29,428 bases of DNA, taken from JBOGWA01 sp050693155 (GTDB lineage: Bacteria; Actinomycetota; UBA4738; CALAEC01). The stretch covers positions 1 through 29,428 of the forward strand of contig JBOGWA010000106.1 of the NCBI GenBank assembly GCA_050693155.1, written 5' to 3'. The notes under the pieces are model-generated. The model saw only the letters and a program-made list of their open reading frames with translations. It had not been told where the DNA came from and ran no database searches. The position numbers were made by a program, and so were the translations under genes. Of the stretch, positions 8,098-15,503 are shown piece after piece; the first letter of the stretch is position 1; each line of letters begins with the position of its first letter.

Positions 8098-9305
8098 AGA
8101 CCGAAGACCTCGAGCTCGCCGGGGAACCGGCTTCGGTCGAAGCGCCATCAGCCACCGACCTCCGTCGGGCCTTTCGCTACTGCCTCGGCGTCTTCCTCGC
8201 AATTCGTGTCGGCCTCTCGCTTCTCGCGCTCGCGGGAGTCGCGCTCCTGCCGAACCTCGAGCCGGTTGGCGTGCCCGGGTGGCCGGCGCCTGAAGCGGGC
8301 CCCGGCCTCGAGAACGTCGTGACGGCTTGGGAACGATTCGACGGTCTGTGGTTCCTGCGGATCGCAACCGACGGGTACGTGAACGGAGACGGGAGCGCGG
8401 CCTTCTTTCCCCTGTACCCGCTCCTGATCCGAATCCTCTCGCCGATTCTCGGCGGACATCCCCTGGCGGCCGCGCTGCTCATCTCGAACGCCGCCTTCTT
8501 TGGTTCCCTCGTCCTTCTCTACCTACTCACAAACCACGAATACGACGACACGATGGCCAGGCGAGCCGTCCTCTACCTTGCGGTCTTCCCCACCTCGTTC
8601 TTCTTTCTGGCCCCCTACTCGGAATCTCTCTTCCTGCTTCTCGTCCTCGGGACCATCCTGGCGGCGCGGCTGGGCCGATGGGAGTTAGCCGGAGTCGCGG
8701 GGGCGCTCGCGGCCGCGACGCGAAATATCGGGGTCCTTCTCATGGCGCCGCTTGTCGTCGAGGGCATTCAGCGGCTGCGAGAAGGTCGGGCCGCAGAGCT
8801 TCGGAGGGCAACGCTCGCGGCCGCCTTCATCGCGCTCGGCTTGGTGGCCTACCTCGCCTTTTGGAAGCAGCTTTCGGGAGACTGGCTCGCGCCCCTTCAT
8901 CAACAGGCGAACTGGCAGCGGGAGTTCTCCTTTCCCCTGTTGACCCTACTCTCGGGCACGCAGGAGGCGTTCCGTTTCATCGGGACGTACCCGGGCGGGT
9001 ATCACCTCGTTGACTGGCTGATCGTCGCGCCTGCGATCGCGGCGGCGGTGTGGGTGGCGCTTCGCACCCGACCTCTGTACGGGATCTACACCTGGTTCAG
9101 CCTGCTTGCCCCTCTGTCGTTCATCTTCACACCCCGACCGTTCATGTCGCTCCCTCGATTCCTCCTGCCGATCTTCCCCATTTTTTGGGCGGCCGCTATC
9201 TGGGCGGGGCGCCGGCGGGGGGTCCACGAAGCTCTCGTCGCCGCGTCCGCCGCCGGGCTCGGCATCCTGACGATCCTGTTCGTCAACTGGTACTACATCT
9301 TCTGA
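8094..9305 (+). CDS. PIG-V-like mannosyltransferase family membrane protein (GT-C)
   Basis: 403 aa from a GTG that overlaps the upstream TGA by 4 bp; an open frame continues upstream but only as a shadow of the previous gene. Multi-pass membrane protein with the PIG-V/GPI-mannosyltransferase-2 signature: an acidic first loop (ERFDGLWFLRIATDGYVN), AAFFPLYPLLIRILSP and the diagnostic FPTSFFFLAPYSESLFLLL. Bacterial members are presumed to transfer a sugar from a polyprenyl-phosphate donor at the membrane's outer face. Paired with the GT87-like gene, so the two probably act on the same glycoconjugate. Substrate unknown. Confidence 0.75.
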   Translation: MKTEDLELAGEPASVEAPSATDLRRAFRYCLGVFLAIRVGLSLLALAGVALLPNLEPVGVPGWPAPEAGPGLENVVTAWERFDGLWFLRIATDGYVNGDGSAAFFPLYPLLIRILSPILGGHPLAAALLISNAAFFGSLVLLYLLTNHEYDDTMARRAVLYLAVFPTSFFFLAPYSESLFLLLVLGTILAARLGRWELAGVAGALAAATRNIGVLLMAPLVVEGIQRLREGRAAELRRATLAAAFIALGLVAYLAFWKQLSGDWLAPLHQQANWQREFSFPLLTLLSGTQEAFRFIGTYPGGYHLVDWLIVAPAIAAAVWVALRTRPLYGIYTWFSLLAPLSFIFTPRPFMSLPRFLLPIFPIFWAAAIWAGRRRGVHEALVAASAAGLGILTILFVNWYYIF

Positions 9306-9318
9306 TCGGGGGACCGCT

Positions 9319-9339
9319 CGCCCTCGCGCGAAGAGGGCG
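9319..9339. terminator. Hairpin after the heat-shock/glycosyltransferase operon
   Basis: CGCCCTC (9319-9325) and GAGGGCG (9333-9339) form a perfect 7-bp stem with a 7-nt loop, 13 bp after the last stop codon. There is no U-run, so it may be a weak or factor-dependent terminator. The rest of 9340-9427 is C-rich with no other clear feature. Confidence 0.35.
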
Positions 9340-9427
9340 GGAGCACCCCTGGCGAGCTATCCCCCCGAACCCCCCGGTGATCGCGAGCGATGTCCCGGAA
9401 CCCCCTCGGCGCCCCGGGCTGGTGAGG

Positions 9428-9449
9428 TGTCAGACCCCCTGAATAGAAT
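9428..9449 (+). promoter_or_regulatory. RecA-NDp/PafBC-type promoter of the response regulator
   Basis: TGTCAGAC (9428-9435), an 8-nt spacer and TAGAAT (9444-9449) match the LexA-independent DNA-damage promoter consensus TTGTCRGTG-N8-TANNNT (known as RecA-NDp, bound through PafBC in mycobacteria). Spacing is identical to a second copy at 26775-26796. The start site would be near 9456, followed by a purine-rich ribosome site (GGGGGAAGGG, 9461-9470) and the ATG at 9479. Confidence 0.65.
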
Positions 9450-9478
9450 TGCGGCGTGGCGGGGGAAGGGCATCGTCG

Positions 9479-10114
9479 ATGACAGTCCGCGTCGTCATCG
9501 CGGACGACCACTCCATCGTTCGGCAGGGATTGAGGAGGTACCTCGAGGGCGCCGGCGATATCGAGGTTGTGGCCGAAGGATCGACCGGCGCGGAAGCCGT
9601 TGCCCTCGTCGAGCAACATCGCCCCGACATAGCCGTGCTCGACATTCAGATGCCGGAGATGGACGGCATCCAGGCCGCGAAGGCGATCCACGACCGGCTC
9701 CCAGACATCGGGATCGTCATGCTCTCTGCCTTCGACGACCGGCGCTACATCGCCGAGGCGATTCGTTCTGGTGCGCGCGGCTACGTGCTCAAGGTCCGAG
9801 ACGTCGAGCGGCTCGTGCAGACGATCCGGTTGGTGGCAGAGGGGAACCTCATCATCGACCCGCAGCTCGTCGTCGCGGTTGCGGAAGAGCTGGCGGAGGC
9901 GAAAGGACGCGGCCAGGCGGAGGCCCTCACCGACCGCGAGCTAGAGGTCTTACAGCTCCTCGGGTTCGGCCACACGAACCGCGACATCGGGGCCAAGCTC
10001 TACATCTCCCCCGACACCGTGAAGACTCACCTCGAGCACATCTACCAGAAGCTCGGCACCTCGGACCGGACCGCCGCCGTCGCCGAGGCCTTTCGCCGCC
10101 GCCTCATCGAATAG
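9479..10114 (+). CDS. NarL/FixJ-family response regulator (LuxR-type HTH)
   Basis: 211 aa. The receiver domain has the acidic pair Asp9-Asp10, phospho-acceptor Asp55 (IAVLDIQMPEMDG), switch Ser near 83 and Lys105 (GYVLKVRD). The C-terminal LuxR/GerE domain spans about 148-205 (LTDRELEVLQLLGFGHTNRD, then ISPDTVKTHLEHIYQKLGTS). Such proteins bind DNA as phosphorylated dimers. No histidine kinase is encoded nearby, so it is an orphan regulator whose partner lies elsewhere. The ATG at 9479 is chosen because the receiver starts there and GGAAGGG precedes it; an upstream ATG at 9449 would overlap the -10 box. The promoter suggests induction by DNA damage. Confidence 0.9.
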   Translation: MTVRVVIADDHSIVRQGLRRYLEGAGDIEVVAEGSTGAEAVALVEQHRPDIAVLDIQMPEMDGIQAAKAIHDRLPDIGIVMLSAFDDRRYIAEAIRSGARGYVLKVRDVERLVQTIRLVAEGNLIIDPQLVVAVAEELAEAKGRGQAEALTDRELEVLQLLGFGHTNRDIGAKLYISPDTVKTHLEHIYQKLGTSDRTAAVAEAFRRRLIE

Positions 10115-10150
10115 CTCGGCGAATTCTGCGCTCGGACGAGCGGGAAAAGC

Positions 10151-10166
10151 CCTTAGAGCCCTAAGG
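10151..10166. terminator. Short hairpin between convergent genes
   Basis: CCTTAG-AGCC-CTAAGG forms a 6-bp stem with a 4-nt loop between the convergent response regulator and PBP1A genes, overlapping the PBP1A stop codon (TAG at 10163-10161). No T-tract, so a terminator role is only possible. Confidence 0.25.
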
Positions 10167-12164
10167 CGACGGTCCCGGCTGCGGAGCCTCTGAAGGCGCG
10201 TCGCGTGGGCGGCCGACGCCGGCTCCTGGTGGCGGCTCTTGATGAGGCTCGGCAGGCCGCAGCACCTCGCCCGTGAACGTGAATTCGGGAAACGCCGGGA
10301 TGTCCACACCCGAGTGCGCTGCGGCCATGAAGTCCCGCCAGATGAGCGCCGGGAACGTGCCCCCCGTCACGCGAATCCCGTGGACGTTCGTCATCGGGAC
10401 GCGCCCCTCCGGGTAGCCGACCCAGACGCATGCTGCCAGAAGCGGGGTGTATCCGCAGAACCACGCGTCGGCATTGTCGTTCGTCGTCCCCGTCTTTCCG
10501 GCGATCTCGCTCGGGCCAAAGGCTGCGGCCCGCCCGGTCCCGTCGGCGATGACGCGCTGAAGGGCGTACGTCACCTGGGCGGCGACGTTCGGCTCGAGCA
10601 CCTGCTCCCCATCCGGTTTGCTTCGTTCCAGCACCTTGCCGCCAGAGGCGCGGACCGCTCTAATCGACACCGCCTCGTGGTGGATCCCACCCGCGGCGAG
10701 CGTCGCATACGCCGACGTCATCTCGAGCGGCGTGACCTCCTCGGAACCGAGTGTGATGGAGCAGACCGGCTGGAGCTCGCTCCCGACGCCCAGCTTGCGC
10801 GCCGCATCAACGACGTTCTCCGGCCCCGTCTGGGCGATGAGCTGTGCGAACACGGTGTTGACCGATAGGGCGGTGGCCTGAATCACATCGAGCACTCCAT
10901 ACGACGTTCCCTCGTAGTTCTCCGGGCCCCACCCGGAGCACGTCGAGTCGTCGATCTCGATGCTCGCGGGACCGGCGAATCGCGAGCGGAGCGAGATGCC
11001 CTCCTCCAGGGCGGCTACGAGCGTGAAGGGCTTGAAGGCAGAGCCGGCTTGCCGGCCACTCCCACCCCGGCCGGTCGCGAGGTTCACCTTCGCCGTGCGG
11101 AAGTCTCGGCCTCCGACCATCGCACGAATCTCCCCCGTCGCCGGATCGACCGCAACGAGCGCGACCGCCGGATCCCCGGGCTCACCGAGGTGGGCTAGAA
11201 CGGCCTCCTCTGCCGCTCGCTGGAAAGAGAGATCAAGGGTGGTTTGCACCCGCAGCCCGCCGGTGAAGGTGGTCTGGGCTCCGTACCGCTCCAGAAGGTC
11301 GCGTTTCACATGGTCGACGAAGTACGCGGCCACGCTCTCCTCGAACGAGCTCGGGATGCCGGTCGTCCGGACCGGTCGGCGCGAGAGCGCCCGCGCCCGG
11401 GCGGGGGAGACCATCCCGAGTTCCTCCATCCTCGAGAGCACGTAGTTGCGCCGGACCTTCGCGCGAACGGGATGATCGATCGGGTCGTAATTCTCGGGCG
11501 CCTTGATCACGCCCGCAATCGTTGCGGATTCGATCGGTCGCAGGTCCGACGCCGGGACACCGAAGTACGTCCGGGCGGCGGCCTGCACCCCGTAGGCCCC
11601 GTGGCCAAGATAGATCGTGTTCAGGTAGCGCTCGAGAATCTCTCGCTTGCTCAAACGGCCCTCGAGCTTGATCGCGAGGAGCGCCTCCTCGACCTTTCGC
11701 CCGATCGTGCGGTCCGGGCCGGTAAAGGCATTCTTGACGTACTGCTGGGTGATCGTCGAGCCACCCTGTGCGATCTGGCCGCTCGTGAGGTTGACCCAGG
11801 CGGCCCGCAAGATCGCGAGGGGGCTCACGCCATTGTGCGAGTAAAAACCCGCATCCTCGGCCGCGACCACCGCTCGCTGAAGGTGCCCGGGCATCTCGGC
11901 CAGCTTGATGTCGGTGCGGTCGATCTCCGCATGAAGCGACGTGATGAGATCGCCCTGCCGGTCCATCAACAGCGTCGTCTGTGGAGGGCGAATGGCCTTC
12001 GGGATCGAAAGTCGAACGTAGACGATCGTGAGCGCGGCCACGAGGACCATCGCGGCCGCTAGCGGCACGAGGAGCCACCAGAACCGTCGGAAGATTCCTC
12101 GGCGACGCCGGCTCGAGCGCTTGGTCTTCGGGGATGGACGAGACCTCGTCCGACGGGTGGGCAC
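10161..12164 (-). CDS. Bifunctional penicillin-binding protein, PBP1A/PonA type
   Basis: 667 aa from GTG 12164. A basic cytoplasmic N-terminus (1-28), one TM anchor (29-50), then a GT51 glycosyltransferase domain with catalytic Glu103 in AAEDAGFYSHNG and the conserved QGGSTITQQYVKN and LSKREILERYLNTIYLG. The transpeptidase domain has the three penicillin-binding motifs: S375-AF-K378, S434-V-N436 and K557-T-G-T560. A Pro-rich tail ends the protein. It polymerises lipid II and cross-links peptidoglycan on the outer face of the membrane. Like mycobacterial ponA1 it lies in a block with a DUF5318 gene. A TACAAT box 9 nt before the GTG suggests its own promoter. Confidence 0.95.
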   Translation of the reverse strand: MPTRRTRSRPSPKTKRSSRRRRGIFRRFWWLLVPLAAAMVLVAALTIVYVRLSIPKAIRPPQTTLLMDRQGDLITSLHAEIDRTDIKLAEMPGHLQRAVVAAEDAGFYSHNGVSPLAILRAAWVNLTSGQIAQGGSTITQQYVKNAFTGPDRTIGRKVEEALLAIKLEGRLSKREILERYLNTIYLGHGAYGVQAAARTYFGVPASDLRPIESATIAGVIKAPENYDPIDHPVRAKVRRNYVLSRMEELGMVSPARARALSRRPVRTTGIPSSFEESVAAYFVDHVKRDLLERYGAQTTFTGGLRVQTTLDLSFQRAAEEAVLAHLGEPGDPAVALVAVDPATGEIRAMVGGRDFRTAKVNLATGRGGSGRQAGSAFKPFTLVAALEEGISLRSRFAGPASIEIDDSTCSGWGPENYEGTSYGVLDVIQATALSVNTVFAQLIAQTGPENVVDAARKLGVGSELQPVCSITLGSEEVTPLEMTSAYATLAAGGIHHEAVSIRAVRASGGKVLERSKPDGEQVLEPNVAAQVTYALQRVIADGTGRAAAFGPSEIAGKTGTTNDNADAWFCGYTPLLAACVWVGYPEGRVPMTNVHGIRVTGGTFPALIWRDFMAAAHSGVDIPAFPEFTFTGEVLRPAEPHQEPPPGAGVGRPRDAPSEAPQPGPSP

Positions 12165-12173
12165 CGCCGCTCG

Positions 12174-12179
12174 ATTGTA
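12174..12179 (-). promoter_or_regulatory. Likely -10 box of the PBP1A gene
   Basis: On the minus strand TACAAT (12179-12174) lies 9 nt before the GTG start of PBP1A and no Shine-Dalgarno is evident, consistent with a very short leader. No convincing -35 is seen. The gene may therefore be transcribed independently of the ND1/ND5-like genes 45 bp upstream. Confidence 0.4.
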
Positions 12180-12209
12180 GAGGTGGTCGTGCGCCCTTCC
12201 GTGGAGCCT

Positions 12210-13892
12210 CTACAAGAAACCTCCGCTCGCGGAGAGCACGAGGATTCGCAGAGTCAGCCCTACCTCGAGCGCCAGCAGGATCAGCATCGCGGTGAGGCCG
12301 AATCCTGCCCGCCCGAGATCGTCGCGCGCGGCCTCGAGGCGGGCGGTAAGAGCCGTGGCACGCTCGGCGATGCCTCGAACCGCAGGATCGCGCTCGACGA
12401 GCTCACTCCATGTGAGCACCGGGCGATACGGCGTGAGACCTCCGAAGCTCGGCCGGATTCCCTTCCCGAGCCGGAGGAGCGCCGCGAGCCCGACGATCGT
12501 TGGGGCCGCCACCAGCAGAAGCACCCGGCCGCCGACGCCCGGAAGTCCGGGGGCTCCCGACGAGGCAAGCACCTCCGGCAAACCCAGTTGCTCCTTCACC
12601 CGGTCCAGCCATCCGATGGCAAGTCGAACCGGCTGACTCCCCATATAGACCAGGGCGATGGCAGCGGCCGCTCCGGCGATCGCGGCTGCGGGCCGGGGGT
12701 TGGCCCTTCGGACCAGGCCGACGGCGGCCACCCCGGCGAGTCCGAGCCCCAGCGACGTCACCACCACGATCAGCAGATAGAGGGGTTGGCCCTGCGCGCG
12801 GCTCGCCGCCAGGTTGAGCGTGAGGAGGGCGCCCGGGAAGGCGCCCACGGCCGGTGCGCCAAGCAGCGCAGCGACCCCAACGGCAAATGACACGACGCCG
12901 GTCACGCGCCAGACGCCCCGGGGCTGCAATCCAGGGATTGACGGAGCCCGACCGTTGAGCATCGTCACCGATCCCGCGGCCAGCAGAAACGGTGGAGACA
13001 GGACGAGGAACGCCTCGGCCCCAACCGGTCCGCCGAGCCCGAGCGCCAGAAACAACACCGCTGCTCCGAGACCGCAGATGGCCGCGAGGTGCTCCTCGGG
13101 ACGGCGAGCAGACGCTGCGAGAACTCCGCCACTGAGCGCGAAGACGGCCGCCGCCGCAGCGACCGCAGGGACGTTTGCCGCCTCACTGAGCTCGAGTGCC
13201 GCGAGCCCGGCGAGGGCGATTCCGTGTCCGCGCAGGGCCATCGCGATCGCCGCGGGTGCGCCGTCATGCTCGGCAAAGCGCCACGTGCCGAAGCGTGGGA
13301 TCGCTCCCGCCTTGACCGCTGCCGCCAGCAGCAGTAACGCCGCCCCGGCCGACAGGCCGTCCGTCTGGGTGGGGACGACGCTGTCACCCCGTCCGAAGAG
13401 CAGGGACAGGCCGACGAGGCCCACGACGTCGGCGCCAAGCAAGGCTCCAATGCCGGCGAGTCGCGGGCGAGGCCCGGATGAGAACGCGGCGACGGCCGCG
13501 GCGAGCGTTGGGACGATCAGGAACACGGCCGTCACAGGGAGGCTCCGTGCGTAGGCCGTCACGACGACCGCGGACGCTGCGACGGACAGCCCAACAACGG
13601 CCGCAGGGGACTCCGAGCGACGAAACGAATCAGCGCGAATCAGCGAGAGAGCGATGCCGAGCTCCGCGGCCAGGGCGATCGTTGCACCGAACAGGCTCGG
13701 CTGGAGGCTCTGCCACCCGACGGGATCGCCGCGAAACGCCAGCCAGAACACCGCCCACGCCGCGGCATGAGACAGCAGCGCAATGGCCCCGGCGACGCGC
13801 TGACGAACGATCGCCGATCCCGAGCTCGCGAGCCAGACGATGCCCCCAAGAGCGGGACCCACGGTCGCCGCGGCAACGAGGGGCTCGTTCAC
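12210..13892 (-). CDS. Divergent ND5/NuoL/M-like proton-channel membrane protein
   Basis: 560 aa, very hydrophobic with around 14 predicted segments, from GTG 13892. Around residues 188-225 the sequence AAAVKAGAIPRFGTWRF followed by AEHDGAPAAIAMALRG follows the pattern of the antiporter-like subunits of complex I (NuoL/M/N: KSAQ-P-H-W-PDAM-GPTPVSAL), with Lys194 at the position of the conserved TM7 lysine. The conserved TM5 Glu of canonical subunits is not obvious in the corresponding segment (SLPVTAVFLIVPTLAAA). No other complex I gene lies nearby apart from the ND1-like gene, whose stop overlaps this start by 4 bp. Function unknown: perhaps ion translocation or a scaffold role. Assignment rests on motif similarity. 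Confidence 0.65.
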   Translation of the reverse strand: MNEPLVAAATVGPALGGIVWLASSGSAIVRQRVAGAIALLSHAAAWAVFWLAFRGDPVGWQSLQPSLFGATIALAAELGIALSLIRADSFRRSESPAAVVGLSVAASAVVVTAYARSLPVTAVFLIVPTLAAAVAAFSSGPRPRLAGIGALLGADVVGLVGLSLLFGRGDSVVPTQTDGLSAGAALLLLAAAVKAGAIPRFGTWRFAEHDGAPAAIAMALRGHGIALAGLAALELSEAANVPAVAAAAAVFALSGGVLAASARRPEEHLAAICGLGAAVLFLALGLGGPVGAEAFLVLSPPFLLAAGSVTMLNGRAPSIPGLQPRGVWRVTGVVSFAVGVAALLGAPAVGAFPGALLTLNLAASRAQGQPLYLLIVVVTSLGLGLAGVAAVGLVRRANPRPAAAIAGAAAAIALVYMGSQPVRLAIGWLDRVKEQLGLPEVLASSGAPGLPGVGGRVLLLVAAPTIVGLAALLRLGKGIRPSFGGLTPYRPVLTWSELVERDPAVRGIAERATALTARLEAARDDLGRAGFGLTAMLILLALEVGLTLRILVLSASGGFL

Positions 13893-14776
13893 GCGGCCAC
13901 AGCCAACGCGACCGCGAGCGCCGAAACTCCGGCGATGACTGCCCCCGCTCGGGCCTCAACCCCCCGAATCCGAAGAATCGCCGCCCCGATCTGCCCGAGG
14001 CCAAGGAGAAGCGACGTCGAGAGGAGCGCTCCCACCCACGCAAGGAACCGCCCATCCGCGATGCTGGGTGGTGGGATAGCGGAGCCGGCAACGAACACAC
14101 TCACCACGAGGGCGGTGGCTCCGGTCGCGCCCCATCGAGCTGCGGTGACCAGCAAGGCCGACCCACCACCGCGACTCCGTCCGCGCATTCCTTCGGACGA
14201 AGGCACGATGCGCGCCGATCCACTTGCGATCAGAACGAGAGTGGACAGCGCGAGTGCGATGATCGAAAGGGCCGGACCCAGGGTCAGGCCCGACCCGAGC
14301 ACGATCTGTGCGCCCCGCACGGCTTCGACGTCGGGCGCGCCCCATCTCGCAAACGCCGCAACGAGCGCAAGGAGGAACGCCGGCTCCACCAGCAGCGCGC
14401 TCAGACGAGCCCTCGTCGCTCGCTCCTCGCCACGGTAGGTCGCAGGAAGCGACGCTGCGACGTGGCCTCCAATCGCAGCCAGCAGCAGGCTCAAATACAC
14501 GAGACCCGCCGAGCCGGGTCCGAACCCAAGCGCGGCCGCAGCGGCCGTCCCGGCTCCGAGGAGGGCGCCGCCGGCGCCGACGAGCTCGATGACCGCGGGG
14601 CGCTCCCACCCGTCGCGCTGATCGGCTTCCGCCGCGATGCGGCGAACCTGGCTCGGCAGCCGCGAGACCGAATGCAACCAGTCCTGGCGGCCTCCCATGA
14701 GGCGACGGGCTACTCCGGCAACGAGATCCGCCATTGCGCCGAGCAGAAGGGCGACGGGAACAGCGACCGCGGGCAT
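13889..14776 (-). CDS. Divergent ND1/NuoH/HyfC-like membrane protein
   Basis: 295 aa from ATG 14776 with about seven hydrophobic segments. The first helix and loop (VPVALLLGAMADLVAGVARR, then GGRQDWLHSVSRLPSQVRR) resemble the quinone-site subunit NuoH and its hydrogenase relatives HyfC/HycD. A later stretch (LLLAAIGGHVAASLPATYRG, RLSALLVEPAFLLALVAAF) recalls the HyfC segment with the conserved SxxxEPAxLL. It is shorter than NuoH (about 330 aa). With the overlapping ND5-like gene it makes a two-gene membrane module without the peripheral NADH or hydrogenase subunits. A substrate or partner cannot be named. Assigned on patterns only. Confidence 0.55.
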   Translation of the reverse strand: MPAVAVPVALLLGAMADLVAGVARRLMGGRQDWLHSVSRLPSQVRRIAAEADQRDGWERPAVIELVGAGGALLGAGTAAAAALGFGPGSAGLVYLSLLLAAIGGHVAASLPATYRGEERATRARLSALLVEPAFLLALVAAFARWGAPDVEAVRGAQIVLGSGLTLGPALSIIALALSTLVLIASGSARIVPSSEGMRGRSRGGGSALLVTAARWGATGATALVVSVFVAGSAIPPPSIADGRFLAWVGALLSTSLLLGLGQIGAAILRIRGVEARAGAVIAGVSALAVALAVAA

Positions 14777-14799
14777 TAGCGAGCCGGATGGATCGAGCG

Positions 14800-14816
14800 C
14801 GCGCCCGCGGGGCGCG
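14800..14816. repeat. GC hairpin between DUF5318 and ND1-like genes
   Basis: CGCGCCC-GCG-GGGCGCG is a perfect 7-bp stem with a 3-nt loop in the 63-bp gap between the DUF5318 stop and the ND1-like start on the minus strand. It could attenuate or partly terminate read-through. No T-tract follows. Confidence 0.35.
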
Positions 14817-14839
14817 GGGGCGGGCGAAGTGCGAGCCTG

Positions 14840-15355
14840 CTAGCCGGCGCTCCTGCCGACAAAAGCTTCAGCCAGATGGTTCCAGGAGCACCACGTGCAT
14901 ACCTCGACCACATAGCAGGCGCCGTTTCGGCATCGGGCGGCAAGTGTCATCGCCGTCGGGATGGCCCACACGCGGCCGTTGTTGCGGTTGAGGTTGTCGC
15001 CGTAGACGTATGCGAGCAGCCGAAGATCGCGTCGCTCGCACACCGGACACCGCCTCTCCGCGTTCTCACCGACGTAGCGCGCGGCCCGGAGCAGTTCTGG
15101 GTGCGCGTCGCAGATGTCCAATCGGGAGACGAGACCTCGGCGGAAGTCCCGGAGGAGCGCTCGCTTGGCGAGCGTGTAGTCGACGACCCCGAGGCGGCCG
15201 GGTCTCTTTCCGTTTCCAGGGCCTGCGACTGGGAGGCGCGGCTGCCCCTGACCGATGGGGACCCAAGCGCCCTCACTGGGTTTCCGGTCCCGGACCGAGG
15301 GATGGTTGTTGACGATCCCAAGCCGGGCCCTTCCCCCCACCTTCCTCGTGGTCAT
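14840..15355 (-). CDS. DUF5318 family zinc-ribbon-like protein
   Basis: 171 aa if started at ATG 15355. The C-terminal ~110 residues match DUF5318: VVDYTLAKRALLRDFRRG, CDAHPELLRAARYVGE, CPVCERRDLRLLAYVYGDNL and VEVCTWCSWNHLAEAFV, with two CxxC pairs likely binding zinc. The family is nearly confined to Actinobacteria and lies next to ponA1 in mycobacteria (Rv0049); its role is unknown, presumably cell-wall related. Homologues as I recall them begin close to VVDY. Here no ATG, GTG or TTG lies in frame between VVDY and the GTG at 15340, so either this protein has a ~60-residue basic extension or the start is unusual. A TAGAAT box 10 nt upstream of the ATG supports the longer form. Confidence 0.78.
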   Translation of the reverse strand: MTTRKVGGRARLGIVNNHPSVRDRKPSEGAWVPIGQGQPRLPVAGPGNGKRPGRLGVVDYTLAKRALLRDFRRGLVSRLDICDAHPELLRAARYVGENAERRCPVCERRDLRLLAYVYGDNLNRNNGRVWAIPTAMTLAARCRNGACYVVEVCTWCSWNHLAEAFVGRSAG

Positions 15356-15365
15356 GGCTGCCGCA

Positions 15366-15371
15366 ATTCTA
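15366..15371 (-). promoter_or_regulatory. Likely -10 box of the DUF5318 gene
   Basis: TAGAAT on the minus strand (15371-15366) ends 10 nt before the ATG at 15355, giving a leader of only a few bases. No clear -35 box is present. Confidence 0.35.
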
Positions 15372-15453
15372 GGCGTCCGATCGACGGGGTGCGGCGAGTC
15401 GGGTTCTGGTGTGTGGCCTCGTCTTCGAAACGAGCCCCAGGGCCCTTGCGGCC

Positions 15454-15483
15454 TTGACCCATCCATCGCAACAAGCCTAGATT
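15454..15483 (+). promoter_or_regulatory. Promoter of the 287-aa membrane protein gene
   Basis: TTGACC (15454-15459) and TAGATT (15478-15483) are spaced by 18 bp. A ribosome site GGAGGTGAG (15491-15499) and the ATG at 15504 follow. It is divergent from the DUF5318 gene, about 100 bp away. Confidence 0.6.
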
Positions 15484-15503
15484 CCGCCACGGAGGTGAGC
15501 GAC

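Noticed and set aside
9340..9427. C-rich stretch after the glycosyltransferase operon as a regulatory RNA
   Set aside because: Only very short stems (such as ATCGC-GA-GCGAT) can be drawn, and nothing resembles a known RNA family.
13478..14779. 433-codon Arg-rich open frame on the plus strand
   Set aside because: Antisense to the ND1/ND5-like genes; its composition (Arg, Pro, Ser and Gln rich, no domain) is that of a high-GC shadow frame.
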